Shown here one piece after another: positions 10,749-20,334 of a stretch of DNA of 64,000 nucleotides. Source of the stretch: Emiliania huxleyi CCMP1516 (Eukaryota > Haptophyta > Isochrysidales > Noelaerhabdaceae). Numbering within the stretch: the first letter of the stretch is position 1; each line of letters starts with the position of its first letter. The stretch spans positions 247,818 to 311,817 of the forward strand of contig NW_005201165.1 in assembly GCF_000372725.1 (NCBI RefSeq), written 5' to 3'. The translations under genes were made by a program, and so were the position numbers. The notes beneath the pieces were generated by a model that was not told where the DNA came from, ran no database searches, and was given only the letters and a program-made list of their open reading frames with translations.

Positions 10749-12174
10749 ATGCAGGACACACAGGGCCAGCAGCCGGTCAGCTTCCACCGTCGCGTCCTGC
10801 CGCCCTCCGGGATCGCCTTTGCGAGCACGCGCGGTCGGGAGCTCTTTGCCGAGGCTCTGGCTGCCGGCACGCTCCACTGCTTCTTCAAGCTGATCGAGCA
10901 ATTCTGCACGCAGGCCGAGCCAGCCTACTGCGGTCTCGGCACGCTGGTGATGGTGCTCAACGCGTTAGACATCGACCCCGGCCGCACGTGGAAGGGCCCG
11001 TGGCGCTGGTTCCACGAGGGAATGCTCGACTGCTGCGAGCCGCTCGAGGACATCCGCAGGCGAGGCATCACGTTTGACAAGCTCGCATGCCTCGCTCGCT
11101 GCAACGGTGCGGTCGTGGACGCGCGGCGCGCGAATGCGAGCGGCAGCAGCGGTGTCGTTGGCGGCAGCGAGGGCGGCGACGGCGAAGGTTCGCCGTCGCT
11201 GTCTGACGAGGAGCGGGCGTTCCGGGAGGCGGTCCGCTCGGTTTGCAGCGGGGACAACGCCGCCTGTTGCGGCGGCAGCAGCGGCAGGGTGCACCGCTTC
11301 CTCGTCGTCTCGTACTCTCGGCGCGAGTTTGGCCAGACCGGCGACGGCCACTTTTCTCCCGTGGGCGGCTACCACGCGGGGTCGGACTCTGTGCTGCTGC
11401 TCGACGTGGCCAGGTTCAAGTACCCGCCGCACTGGGTGGGGCTGCGCGCGCTGTGGCGCGCGCTGTGCCGGACGGACCCCGACACGGGCAAGACGAGAGG
11501 CTACCTGCTCCTCTCCGCGCGCAAGCCGGGTGCGCCCTGGCCGCAGACCTCCCGCCCGCCCACTGCCCACCGCTAGCACCCACACCTCGACCCCTGCCGG
11601 CGCCTCCCGGACGCGGCCCAAAGTGAGAAGGGACGCCCTCGCGCCGCTCAGGCGAGTCGCGCTCGGACGTCCTGCGCGTGGCTCTGCGCGGGCCGGCGGG
11701 CGGCGGGAGTGGCGGTGGCGGCGATAGCGGTGGCGGCGATGGCGGTGGCGATGGCCCCGCTCGGCACACTTGTGATCGGCTCGGGGCTTGCGAGCTGGCC
11801 GATGTTGGGTCTCGCTTCCTCGGGCAGCTCGCGCGGCACGAGGAGGGCGCGAAGCGGGCTTCGGCAGACGACGCTGCGCTCCTCGCCGCCCTCGCCACAC
11901 TCGGAGGAGGAGGAGGAGAGGAAGGCCGAGGCGAGGCGCACCCTGCGCCTCCGCCACTACCCTTCTTCGTCGAGCTCCGCGGCGCGCCGTTAGCACGGCC
12001 AGGCGGCGAGGCGGCAGCAGGGCGCGACGAGGCGGCGGACCTTTCGCTCGAGTGCGGCGAGCGGTCCTGCTGCGCGGGCGGGGGCGCGGGCGAGGCGGAC
12101 CCTTCGCTCGAGGGGTACTCTTCCCTCGAGGCAGAGGTGCTCTCTGCGCTTCGGAGGGCGGCGGACAGCGCGAC

Positions 12175-12208
<34 letters not shown>

Positions 12209-12565
12209 ACGGTCGCCGAGCCGGGCTCGGCAAGCCGCCCCTCCCTCCCTGCCCTCCTCCGCGCCTCAGTCGCGCGCGGCGACTTTGCGAGCGACGAGCT
12301 CGCTCTGGCGCACCTCCTCGCTCTGCCGCCCGCCCTCTGGAGCGCCATGGTGGCCGCCGCCGCCGCCGCGCCAGACGAGAGGGAACGCGGCGAGGCCGCC
12401 GCGCGGGCGGTGGCGGCGCGCCTGCCGCGCCTCGCCGCTCTCGCGCCGCCGCTCCAGCGCGAGGTGAGGGTGCTCCGCTCGCAGGTCGTCGAGGTGACCG
12501 GCGCGGGCACACACTTGGCAAGGGAGAGCGGGGGGTCGCTCTGCTGCGCCTTGCACGAGGTGTAG
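10749..12565 (+). CDS. PCS: Phytochelatin synthase
   Basis: Glutathione gamma-glutamylcysteinyltransferase: makes metal-binding phytochelatins from glutathione. Exons 10749-11529 and 11652-12565 (GT-AG intron, phase 1) give 564 residues. The N-terminal papain-like domain has all three catalytic residues: Cys61 in AYCGLGTL, His in [12 protein letters not shown], and Asp in [12 protein letters not shown]. The [10 protein letters not shown] block and [16 protein letters not shown] are family-diagnostic. The C-terminal domain is Gly/Ala/Glu-rich and variable, ending with a [14 protein letters not shown] helix that matches the distal PCS region. Additional small introns inside exon 2 cannot be excluded. 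Start at the ATG matches the usual length before SFHRRVLP. Probably cytosolic. Confidence 0.93.
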
Positions 12566-13352
12566 GGGCCGCATTTGGGGCCGCAGCTATACGTTTAGGA
12601 CTAGGGTGCCCCGCACGGCGGCCGGCAATCTCCGGCACGCGAGATGTCGCGGGGGGGGGTGGGGAGAGAGGAGCGCTACCGCTAGCTGCAAGCGGATCTC
12701 TTTTCTCAGTCCCTCGCGTGCGCTCACGTCACTGCTCAAACTCTCTCGTCTGCCTAGTCTGTCGATGCTTCCCAGATCCCACTTCGCGTGTCGACTGAGA
12801 CCGACGAGGGGCGCGCAGGGGGGGGAGTCCGAGTGTGAAGTGCTGTATATCGAAAAAAGCTGAGACACTTTTTTGACGCGTGTGGCCGTTGGGCTTTGAA
12901 AACAGCTCAGAATACAACTCGCTCAATGCAGTATGCACACACATGCACATCACACGGAGCTCCCCGCGCACAGCACGACGAGTGGGCTCTCTGCGCCTCC
13001 GGCCGAGACGGAACAACGACGGCGAAACGAGAGCGGAGGATATCCCTGCGGGACGCCGGAGCCCGAGTGGCCGTCCCGCCAATACTCAATGCAAATCAAA
13101 TCTAGTGGCAGAGCCGGCGTCGTGCCTGACGCCATGCTGCCCTCGCGGGCCGGCGGGCCTGGGTGAGGGATCGCTCGCCGTAGAGAGACGGAGAGGGCGG
13201 AGAGGGAGGAGGAGACAGAGGTGGAGGGGGAGGGGGAGGGGAGAGAAGGAGAGAGAGAGGGAGAGAGGCGAGTGAGCGAGGGTCCAGCCGCAAGAGCGCG
13301 AGCAGGAGAGGGCTTCTGGCGGAGAGGCGAGGAGCGGACGGCGGCGGGCCGG
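12566..13352. other. Intergenic between convergent PCS and mitochondrial carrier genes
   Basis: Contains both 3' UTRs. A G9 tract lies near 12651 and a GAGGGAGAGG-rich purine stretch at about 13190-13275. Open frames are present but none has recognisable domains. Confidence 0.5.
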
Positions 13353-15026
13353 CTAGCCAAAGTTCTTCTTGAGCTGCTCCATCACGATGAAGACGATGGT
13401 GACGCGAGGCACCACGCGGCCGAAGTTCGGCCAGAAGCCGTTGTACAAGGACATGGGCCCCTCCTTGGCCGAGCTCTTGAGGAAGCAGTCCACCATCCCG
13501 TCGTAGAGGGTCGGCTTGCCCGCCGCGTCGAGCGGCTGCCCCATCACGCGCGACTTGACCACGTCGAAGGGACTGCTCGCGACCGTGGAGACGAAGCCGG
13601 AGACGAAGGCGGTGGCGCACCTGCCGAGCCGACGCCACACGAGGTGAGCCGAGGGCACACCAAGTCGGCCGAGGCGAGCCGAGAGGGGGCGAGACGAAGG
13701 CGGGGGCGGGGGCGGGGCAGGGGCAGGGGCGGCAGGCGCACGTGCAGAGCAGCCCCTCGGTGAAGAGACCCTTGTGCAGGAACTGTGTCTTGACCTCGTC
13801 GTAGGTGGCGAGCTCGGCGGCGGCGAGGGCGGTCGCGCGGCCGCACGTCGGCCTGCACGAAGGGAGGGGACGAGGGTTGGGGGGGGGAGGTGGGGGGGGG
13901 GGGAAGCGGCACGGGGCGCCGCGGCGAGAGCTGAGGCGGCGGTGGTCGCGGTCGTGGCGGTGGCGGCGAGGGAACAGGGCGAGGGCGAGGGCGAGGAGTG
14001 AGGGCGAGGGAACAGGGCGAGGGTGAGGGCGAGGGCGAGGGTGGGGGTGGCGGAGGCGCGCACCCGACCCCCTTCCATAGCCCGAGCACGCCCTCCTCCT
14101 TGACGATGGAGGAGAAGGCGTGCCCCATGCCGGTGTACTTCTTGGGCAGGTAGGCGCCTGCGGCCGGGGCGAGGCGGCAGGCGCCGTCGGTGGGCGGGTG
14201 CAGTCGGACGCTGCAGTCGGACGTGTGTCGGTGGGACGTGTCGGTGGGGACTTGTCCCGGCTGCCGGTGGGACGTGTCGGTGGACGTGTCCTGAAGGTGG
14301 CGGGCACGCGCCGTCCGGCCCCTTGAGCTGTCCGTCGGTTTGCAGGCGCACCTGCCGACAGCACGGGAGTGGCACACGTCAGCAGCGGCGCGGCCCGCGG
14401 CCGAGGGCGGCGCAATGCGGGAGACGGAAGCGACAGAACGCCGGCCGTTGCTAGCCGCCGCTGCCGGTGTGCCGCCGGGTTGCACTAGCAGGCCCTCTGC
14501 GCCTTGACGAGGTCCGTCGGGTTGGCGACCGCAGAGGAGAGCGCGCCGGCGCCGGCGCCCGCCAAGATCTTCTTGCTCAGCGGAATCTCGTGCTTTGGTG
14601 TCCCGGGCTTGACGCCTGCCGGGCGCGCCGCGGGTGAGGCTCGGCCGGTGGGAGAGAGTGCGCTCCGGGCAGCGGCTGCGCGCCGAGCGAGTTGCGGATC
14701 GGGCCGTAGAGGCCGTACCGCAGCGAGCCGTACGTCGACTGGCGGAGCAGCGCCGGCGGAAGGCCCTTGAAGAGCGCCCCCGCGCCTTCGCTCTTGACGA
14801 GCTTCCCCGCGCAGTCCATCGTGCCGTTGTACAACTTGACGCCGCCGCCCGCACCGTCCATCTGGAGCCGGGTCTTGCACACGTCGATCGGCATCGTGAC
14901 TACACCACGGCGTCAGCGTGAGCGGCGGGTGGTGGGTGCGGCCAGCGGAGCGTGCACACCCGTCTCGGCGACGCACGAGGCGAAGCCGCCGTAGAAGAGG
15001 CCCTTGAAGACGTTGCCGCTGTCCAT
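13353..15026 (-). CDS. Mitochondrial carrier family protein (dicarboxylate/UCP-like)
   Basis: Seven exons: 14960-15026, 14684-14899, 14503-14615, 14312-14351, 14064-14157, 13742-13852 and 13353-13620. All phases close, giving 302 residues, the standard carrier length. Introns 1, 5 and 6 are GT-AG; introns 2, 3 and 4 are GC-AG (donors gcgcgc, gcgcag, gcgcgt). Three tandem repeats carry PX[DE]XX[KR] signatures: MPIDVCKTRLQ (formed across junction 1), NPTDLVKVRLQ (formed across GC-AG junction 3), and SPFDVVKSRVM. Expected function: exchange of a small carboxylate or related solute across the mitochondrial inner membrane. Similarity is closest in feel to oxoglutarate/dicarboxylate and UCP-type carriers, but substrate cannot be assigned. 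Starts MDSGNVFKGLFYGG. Confidence 0.92.
14212..14300. repeat. GACACGTCCCACCG-type minisatellite inside carrier intron 4
   Basis: Tandem, degenerate repeats of a 13-mer (plus-strand form CGGTGGGACGTGT) and related CGTCCGACTGCAG units fill part of the GC-AG intron between exons 4 and 5 of the mitochondrial carrier. Confidence 0.65.
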
Positions 15027-15978
15027 GGCTCAAGTATATGCACCTACGACGTGTTTGCACAGCTAGTGATGCAACAGCAGGTGGCGGCACCTAGTGTGCC
15101 CGCTGCCGCGCCTGGGCCTCTGCCTCTCTCGTCTCTCTGACCTTCGCTGCCCGCCTATTTTTTCGCTTGTCGATGTCTCCGTTCTACCAGCTTCCAAAGA
15201 ACGAAAGAATTCACCTACGGCCACACACAACAAAACCACAAAAGAATTCGCCGCCGCAGGGTGGTGGCTATGCTCGTAGGCGCTGTGCGGAGACGCGAGG
15301 GTCGGTCGGCTCTCAACTATAGCTATAGTAGCGATCTGCCTGCATGCGTGAGAGGCAGGTGCCGCCATCACTTTTTTTGAAAAGCTGCAGACGAGCGGCA
15401 CGTCTATGTGCCCACCTTCCCATACACCAACCCCGCCCGCCACCTCGCCAGCCTGCGGGCCGGGATGCACGTGTGGGGGGGCAAGACGAAGCGCAGGCGC
15501 GGCCGGGCGCGGAAGCCTGCCTCAACCAAGCCGCTGCCACCCTCGGGCGGGTCGGCGTCAACCGAGCCTCTCCCGCGCACACTCGTAGACCTACAAGATT
15601 CGACGCGCAAAAAAATGTTTAGCGTGACATGTATCATGTTGTGTGTGTCGCTGCTGTGTGACCGTCACCGCCCGTCCCGCGTCCACCCATACCGCGTTGG
15701 TGTCCCAGTCGTTGGTCGGACTGTGTTTCGCCTTACTATCAAGATTCGACGCGCCAAAAGATGGGGGCACACAACATCCCTGGGTGGTGGCGGCGTGTGC
15801 CATCCTCCCCCCCATCCTTTCCTTTTTGGTTGCAAGTCTGTCTGTTTCATACAAGACCGTGCTGCAAGGTGGGGACTCTGTCCTTGGGCGGAAATAGGAA
15901 AAAATCTTCTGCAGACGCGTTATTATCTGATTAACATTACCGACACCGCGTGCCCGCCGCGCCACGCTGGCAATCCCC
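15027..15978. other. Intergenic, carrier 5' side to Cys-rich peptide gene
   Basis: Contains the carrier's 5' flank. AAGATTCGACGCGC occurs twice (about 15594 and 15739), and there is an inverted copy of the dispersed GGATGGGAGGACGG/GCCGCCACCACC family at 15772-15830, about 150 bp before the next ATG. The frame 15408-16142 is open but its codon use drifts and it overlaps the better-supported 15979 gene, so it is not called. Confidence 0.5.
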
Positions 15979-16212
15979 ATGAAGAACCTTGCGTTTTTCG
16001 TGATTTGGATTTGCCTCGCTCCCGCGGCTGGCTTCGGTGCCTCGGGAAGCTGGGGAAGCTGTGCCGCAGAATATCGGCCTTTCCATTGCTCGGTTTTCCG
16101 CAACGATTGCCGCGAGGGAACGAAAGCGACTGGATATCTTGACCCTCCCGACGGATGCAGGTGCTGGTGCTGCTGGGATACCGACGGCAACTTCTGTGGT
16201 CGGGACGACTAA
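15979..16212 (+). CDS. Small secreted cysteine-rich peptide precursor
   Basis: A 77-residue frame with a true ATG. Residues 1-20 form a textbook signal peptide (MKNLAFFVIWICLAPAAGFG). The mature part of about 57 residues has eight Cys in a spaced pattern (C-x8-C-x6-C, then a dense CRCWCCW cluster and a final C), plus aromatic and acidic residues, ending GRDD. Eight cysteines imply up to four disulphides. No family was recognised; it could be a secreted structural, signalling or defence peptide. It may also be the first exon of a longer gene, but the stop at 16210 is in frame and no donor is needed. Confidence 0.5.
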   Translation: MKNLAFFVIWICLAPAAGFGASGSWGSCAAEYRPFHCSVFRNDCREGTKATGYLDPPDGCRCWCCWDTDGNFCGRDD

Positions 16213-16621
16213 GTCCGGCGGTACGTCAGCGACACGTACACGTTCGCTGCTGCGCCGTCGACCCCCTCGGATGCGGGGCGCTTGCGGGAGAGCACGCTGC
16301 CGCCGCGCGCGCACGCGTGGGATTGTCATGGGAGTGAGGTTGGGGGCACGGGGCGGGGATGTAGGATGACGGGCAGCAGGGTCTCATCAGGCCAACCGCG
16401 AGGGCCAGTACACGGATGTGCGAAGGCGAGGCGGATGCCGTTTGCTGTACCTGCGCTGAGCCGCTACGCCATTCACCCTTGTGGGGACCCGCTGGCCAGC
16501 TGGGTGAAAACCCAAGGGTGAAGCCTGGAAGCCCTCGCCAGCGCATACCCGCGTATAACATACGTGCCTCCAAGATACATCACATAAAATCTGCCGGCCG
16601 CCGACGCTCGCAGCTCACAGC
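16213..16621. other. Intergenic between two 3' ends
   Basis: No supported gene. Contains the 3' flanks of the Cys-rich peptide gene and of the minus-strand gene ending at 16622. Confidence 0.5.
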
Positions 16622-17782
16622 TCACAGAATTCCGCCGTTGCTCAGGCAAGTCGAGAGCTCGTAGGCGGCGACAGCGGCGCCGTTGAGCGCCGACGCCGCC
16701 CGCCTCACGCAGGAGCCCATCTCGGCGCCAAGCGCAGCGAGCGGGTCCTCCTCCGCCTGCTCGCCGCCGCTGAGAAGGCCGTTGACCTCCTCTAGGAGGC
16801 TTGCGAGGAGGTGGCCACGGCGCCTCGCCCACTCCTCCGGCTGCCTCACCGCCGAGCTCAGCGCACGAGTCCACACGAAGGCGACGTACCTGCTCACGTC
16901 AGAGCTCGACATCAGCGTGAAAACCGTGCAGAGTGGCCACCCTCGAGGGCCGCCACACCGGAGGGCCAGCCGGCACACGCGCCACGGTGACTTGACAAGG
17001 CACCGGCCGAGCAGCTTCGTGACGTCGCGCGTCAGCGGCGCCAGGCACTCCTTGAGCGGCGGCGGCGCGCCGGCGGGCGCGACGCCGAGGCCCGAGAGGC
17101 AGAGCGACGAGCCCCAGTGCACGATGGGCGCGCGCGAGCGTCCCCACTCGTCGAGGTGCAGCGCCGCCGCGGCGAGCGCGTCGAAGACGGAGACGCCATC
17201 CTCCTCGGCCGACCACGCCGAGACGGCGACCGTCTCTCTCAGCTGCGCCGCCAGGTTCCGAACGTCGGTGCTCACGAGCTTGGCCGCGCTCTCTGCCCAG
17301 ACCGGTGCGCTGCGCAGGTGGCTGGCGACGTGGCTGTGGCTCTCGAGACCCTCACCCATGGTGCCCATTGCAGCAGCGCGCGAGCCAAGCCTAGCGATGC
17401 CGAGGGTGAGCGCCGAGGCGGCGCCGGCGGCGATGAAGAGCAGCAGGAGTCGTAGGAGGAACGGATCAAAGGACACCGCCGTGCGGTGACGGTGCGTCCT
17501 CGTGGTGCGAACAATGACGATGGAGGCGCGTCGCGTGAGGTTCTCGCGTCTGACGCTGACACGCGGCAGCCGCGTCCACGACGCTGGTGAGTCGGCCAGT
17601 GCTTCCGATTCGGTCTCGATGTGAACCCCGAGCCGGTGCCAGTGCGTCCTCATGACCGCCGGCTCGCTTTTTGTTTTGCGTAGCGCCGGGCTCGATTGCC
17701 GCTGATCTGCGTTCGAGAGCGACGGCGGCGACGTGTGCCGCCGTCGAGGCGCGCTCTTCCTGGCGGCGCACATGCTGTGCAT
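16622..17782 (-). CDS. Unknown single-TM protein
   Basis: Uninterrupted frame with true ATGs at 17782 and 17773 (MHSMCAARKS), giving about 386 residues; the frame upstream of 17782 has only TTG initiators. After a basic, Ser/Thr-rich N-terminal region of about 110 residues comes one strong TM segment (FLLRLLLLFIAAGAASALTLGIA). The remaining 240 residues are Ala/Leu-rich and probably helical, with four or more Cys (CLSGLG, CLVKSPWRVCRLALRC) and no recognised motif. The N-terminus could be a mitochondrial or plastid presequence; the family is not recognised. A degenerate copy of the dispersed GCCGCCACCA element lies just upstream (17821-17856). Confidence 0.55.
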   Translation of the reverse strand: MHSMCAARKSAPRRRHTSPPSLSNADQRQSSPALRKTKSEPAVMRTHWHRLGVHIETESEALADSPASWTRLPRVSVRRENLTRRASIVIVRTTRTHRHRTAVSFDPFLLRLLLLFIAAGAASALTLGIARLGSRAAAMGTMGEGLESHSHVASHLRSAPVWAESAAKLVSTDVRNLAAQLRETVAVSAWSAEEDGVSVFDALAAAALHLDEWGRSRAPIVHWGSSLCLSGLGVAPAGAPPPLKECLAPLTRDVTKLLGRCLVKSPWRVCRLALRCGGPRGWPLCTVFTLMSSSDVSRYVAFVWTRALSSAVRQPEEWARRRGHLLASLLEEVNGLLSGGEQAEEDPLAALGAEMGSCVRRAASALNGAAVAAYELSTCLSNGGIL

Positions 17783-17879
17783 GTGGGTGTTATTTTGTGT
17801 TTCGTGAAAGAGAAAAAAACGACGACGCACGCCGCCACCAAAAGGGATTTTAATCTGGGTCCACCTGGGGCGACCGACG

Positions 17880-17967
17880 TATTTTCTTCTCAATAACAAG
17901 GTCTGTGAACCTCAACCTCTCACAGTGTCACAGTGAACCTCAACCTCTCAGAAGAAAGAAAGAAGGA

Positions 17968-18006
<39 letters not shown>

Positions 18007-18316
18007 AAACAGACCAACCCAACGAGGGATGGGGGAGGAGGACAGGGTCCACACCTGCACGAGCAGGATTTTGGAAGGACGATCAGGGGCACAGGTGGGG
18101 CTCTCCTGCTCCTGACAAGGGACACGACAGGCCGTCCTCGCAGCGCGGTGCACGGTGGACTCCCAACTCAACTGGCGGTCTCATGACATCTCAGTCTAGC
18201 GACCTGCCTCCAGCTTCTCTGTTCTCACTGGCAGTCTCTCGCAACCTCAACCTCTCAGACACAGTGTCACAGACAAGAGAGGAGGTATCCTTCCTTCTCA
18301 ATAACAAGGCCTGTGA
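17880..18316. repeat. Direct-repeat-flanked dispersed repeat unit
   Basis: CTTCTCAATAACAAGGTCTG at about 17885 and CTTCTCAATAACAAGGCCTG at about 18293 flank the segment, each beside CCTCAACCTCTCA and CAGTGTCACAG copies. The interior (18015-18110) shares about 75 bp with 47236-47330, including CCTGCACGAGCAGGAT and AGGACGATCAGGG in the same orientation. Looks like a short dispersed element; no termini are defined. Confidence 0.6.
17973..18003. repeat. (GA)n microsatellite
   Basis: About 31 bp of uninterrupted AG dinucleotides. Confidence 0.95.
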
Positions 18317-18472
18317 AAAACGTCGACCCGCTAAATAGCTAGAGGCCAACAACATACCTAAAATCTCTTCGCGCAGCGGGACGGCGGGCGGGACTGCAGG
18401 TGTAAATCACGTCCCCTCCGTCCACCTCCGCCGGTCTCTCTCTTTATCAGTGCTAAGTTCCGGTGGCGCTCG

Positions 18473-18668
18473 ATGACTCTTAGTCTCTTACTGGCTCTGG
18501 CTGCCACCCTGCTCGCACGCGCCTCACAATAGCACAGACGCCGTTGCCTCCACACCAGACGGCCATCACGTCTGGGTCAACAGCCGATCGGACGCACGCT
18601 CTACCGCTCCGATGACGGCCTCACATGGCAGCCGCACTTGGCCGCCCTGCATTGTGCCCTCTTGTCAC
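18473..18668 (+). pseudogene. Signal-peptide plus Asp-box-like fragment next to a MITE
   Basis: An ATG at 18473 begins a 19-residue signal-peptide-like sequence (MTLSLLLALAATLLARASQ) that ends at TAG 18530. In the same frame downstream is GRTLYRSDDGLTWQP, which matches the BNR/Asp-box pattern S-x-D-x-G-x-T-W. An overlapping frame reads STPDGHHVWVNSRSD, also of beta-propeller flavour. A 23-nt GC-AG interpretation (CTC|gcacgc ... cacag) would skip the stop but then changes frame. A hAT-like MITE follows at 18669. The simplest reading is a decayed secreted beta-propeller gene. Confidence 0.3.
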
Positions 18669-19034
18669 CAGTGTGCAATCTTTACCGGTATGAGACTGGT
18701 ATTTGGCGATATTTTGATTAGTTTTGGAGTGGTATGGTATAGTGGTATGCGAAAGTGGTATGCGGGGTTTTCAGTAGTTGTAGCGGCTGTCGGTGTGGTC
18801 CCGGGGGCGAAACCATGCAACAGTGCGGGTATTACCCGGGTATACCCGGGTTTTTCCAGGTATACCCGCAAAATACCCGGTATTTTGCCGATTTTGCCGA
18901 TTTTGCCACCAAGAAGGCACTCCGACTCGCTTTGATTTCCGTGAGGCAACTGGTATCCCGTACCACTTTTTGATTAGTGCAGGCCTTGGGTTTGATTAGC
19001 CAAAAACTCCCATACCGGTAAAGATTGCACACTG
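18669..19034. mobile_element. hAT-like MITE, 366 bp, perfect TIRs and 8-bp TSD
   Basis: Terminal inverted repeats of 24 bp match perfectly: 18669-18692 begins CAGTGTGCAATCTTTACCGG and 19011-19034 is its reverse complement. The flanking octamer CTTGTCAC is present on both sides (18661-18668 and 19035-19042). An 8-bp duplication and CAGTG termini are typical of the hAT superfamily (established knowledge). There is no coding capacity. The interior has self-complementary GGGTATTACCCG/ACCCGGGTATACCCGG and GATTTTGCC repeats, and resembles the interior of the element at 58951-59319. Confidence 0.92.
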
Positions 19035-19042
19035 CTTGTCAC

Positions 19043-19301
19043 CACTCGTGTTCGCTCGTTATTTTCAGTGTCGTCACTTTTCTGTTAGTGCCTGTGCGCG
19101 CCAATCCCGTGTGCCCAGTGTCGTGCCTTTTCTGTGTTAGTGCCAGTGCTCGCCAGCAGCTGTCGCCAGTCCCGTCGCTACATTTATTGTCAGTTTTTCT
19201 CGTGTTTCAAGTGCTCAAGGAGATACACACTCGGCGGCACGAGGGTGTTAGTGCCAGCGCGCGCCATTCCCGTCCGCGTCAAATTCTTTTCTGAGACAAC
19301 A
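19043..19301. repeat. Dispersed GTTAGTGCCAGTGCGCGCCAGTCCCGTG repeats
   Basis: Three partial copies in a row at about 19084, 19137 and 19247, each reading like GTTAGTGCCAGTGCGCGCCA followed by a CCCGT motif and, in the first, CCCAGTGTCGTGC. Related copies occur at about 20266, 33922, 34081, 46905 and 47053. Confidence 0.65.
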
Positions 19302-19516
19302 GGGTTTCGGCTCCTAGCCGGATAGGGGGTCTGTCGCCACTGACTCGCGCCAAAACGCCCTACCTACCTACCTATCCCCAGGCCGCGCAGCGAAGCAAAA
19401 AAGATGAAAATTGGGGATACCTACCTATTGCAGGTCCCTTTTGGGCGAAACAAGACCAACCTACCTACCTATCTGGGAGGGCGGCAGACCCCCTATCCGG
19501 CTAGGAGCCGGAACCC
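19302..19516. repeat. 215-bp inverted-repeat (MITE-like) element upstream of the phosphatase gene
   Basis: A 37-bp terminal inverted repeat with two mismatches: 19302-19338 contains CGGCTCCTAGCCGGATAGGG, and 19480-19516 contains the inverted CCCTATCCGGCTAGGAGCCG. The interior has CTACCTACCTACCTATC in several copies. No clear target-site duplication. It ends 76 bp before the phosphatase ATG, so it may contribute its 5' UTR. Confidence 0.7.
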
Positions 19517-19592
19517 AGGGTCAACCAGAGTCGGCGCGGTGTCTGAGCCGCGCCACTCGACACACAAGGGCTCCACCCCACTGATCCCGACC

Positions 19593-20234
19593 ATGCGAGC
19601 CGGCATCCTCGTGCCGCCGCAAAACTTTGGCCTCGTCGAGGACGGCCTCTACCGCTCGGGGCAGCCGACTGAGCTATCGTATCCGTTTCTTGAGCAGCTG
19701 CAGCTGCGCACGATCCTGCATCTAAGCGCTGACGAGCCGCCCGCGGAGTTTGCGTCCTGGGCGAGCGAGCAGCGCATTCAGCTGGTGCGGCTAGGCGCCG
19801 GCGCCGACGCCAACATGCTCTCGCCGTGGAAGCCGGTCTCGGAGGTGAGCGCCCTCGCCGTGACGCCGTCACTGCTCGCCGCTGCCACGACCACCAGCGC
19901 CGCGCTCGCCACCGGTGCGGACTCCTGCCACTCTTTCGAGTAGGAGGTCGTCGTCGAGGGGTTGCGTCGCGTGCTCGACCCGTCGTCGTACCCGCTGCTG
20001 GTGATGTGCAACCTCGGCCGCCACCGCACCGGAACGCTCATCGGCTGCCTCCGGAAGCTGCAGCGCTGGTCGCTGACGAGCGTCCTCGAGGAGTACCGCC
20101 GGCACGCGTGCGCAAAGTCGCGCCACCTCAACGAGCAGTTCATCGAGCTCTTTGACATCGACCTCGTGCGCGTCCCGGAGCACAGCCCGCCGCAGCTCCA
20201 CCTGCAGGCGGAGCGGGGCAAGCCGGCGGGGTAG
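19593..20234 (+). CDS. PFA-DSP (SIW14/OCA-like) tyrosine/dual-specificity phosphatase
   Basis: Exons 19593-19844 and 19944-20234, joined by a GT-AG phase-0 intron, give 180 residues, the usual size of plant and fungal atypical DSPs. N-terminal block: PPQNFGLVEDGLYRSGQP, then FLEQLQLRTILHLSADEPP. The P-loop is VMCNLGRHRTG, fitting C-x5-R with the family's C-x-x-G-[KR]-H-R-T-G form. The C-terminal helix VLEEYRRHACAKSRHLNEQFIELF is also characteristic. Members dephosphorylate inositol pyrophosphates or phosphoproteins (family knowledge); the substrate here is unknown. Starts at ATG 19593 (MRAGILVPPQNF). Immediately upstream of the ZRANB3-like gene on the same strand but with its own start. Confidence 0.92.
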
Positions 20235-20334
20235 GCGTCGTGCGGGTCAATATCATTCTTTATCGCGCCAGTCCCCGTGCCCAATGTCCTGTAAAATTCT
20301 TTATCCCGCCATCCCGCCAAGAACTGTCGCCTCC

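Larger units (their letters stand above)
17783..18668. other. Repeat-rich intergenic region
   Basis: Contains a (GA)n microsatellite, direct repeats of TTCTCAATAACAAGG, a copy of the dispersed GGACAGGGTCC family, and the degenerate Asp-box-like frame described separately. No intact gene is supported. Confidence 0.5.

Noticed and set aside
15408-16142. 244-codon ORF overlapping the Cys-rich peptide gene
   Set aside because: No domain, codon use changes abruptly, and the overlapping frame has a clear signal peptide and Cys pattern.
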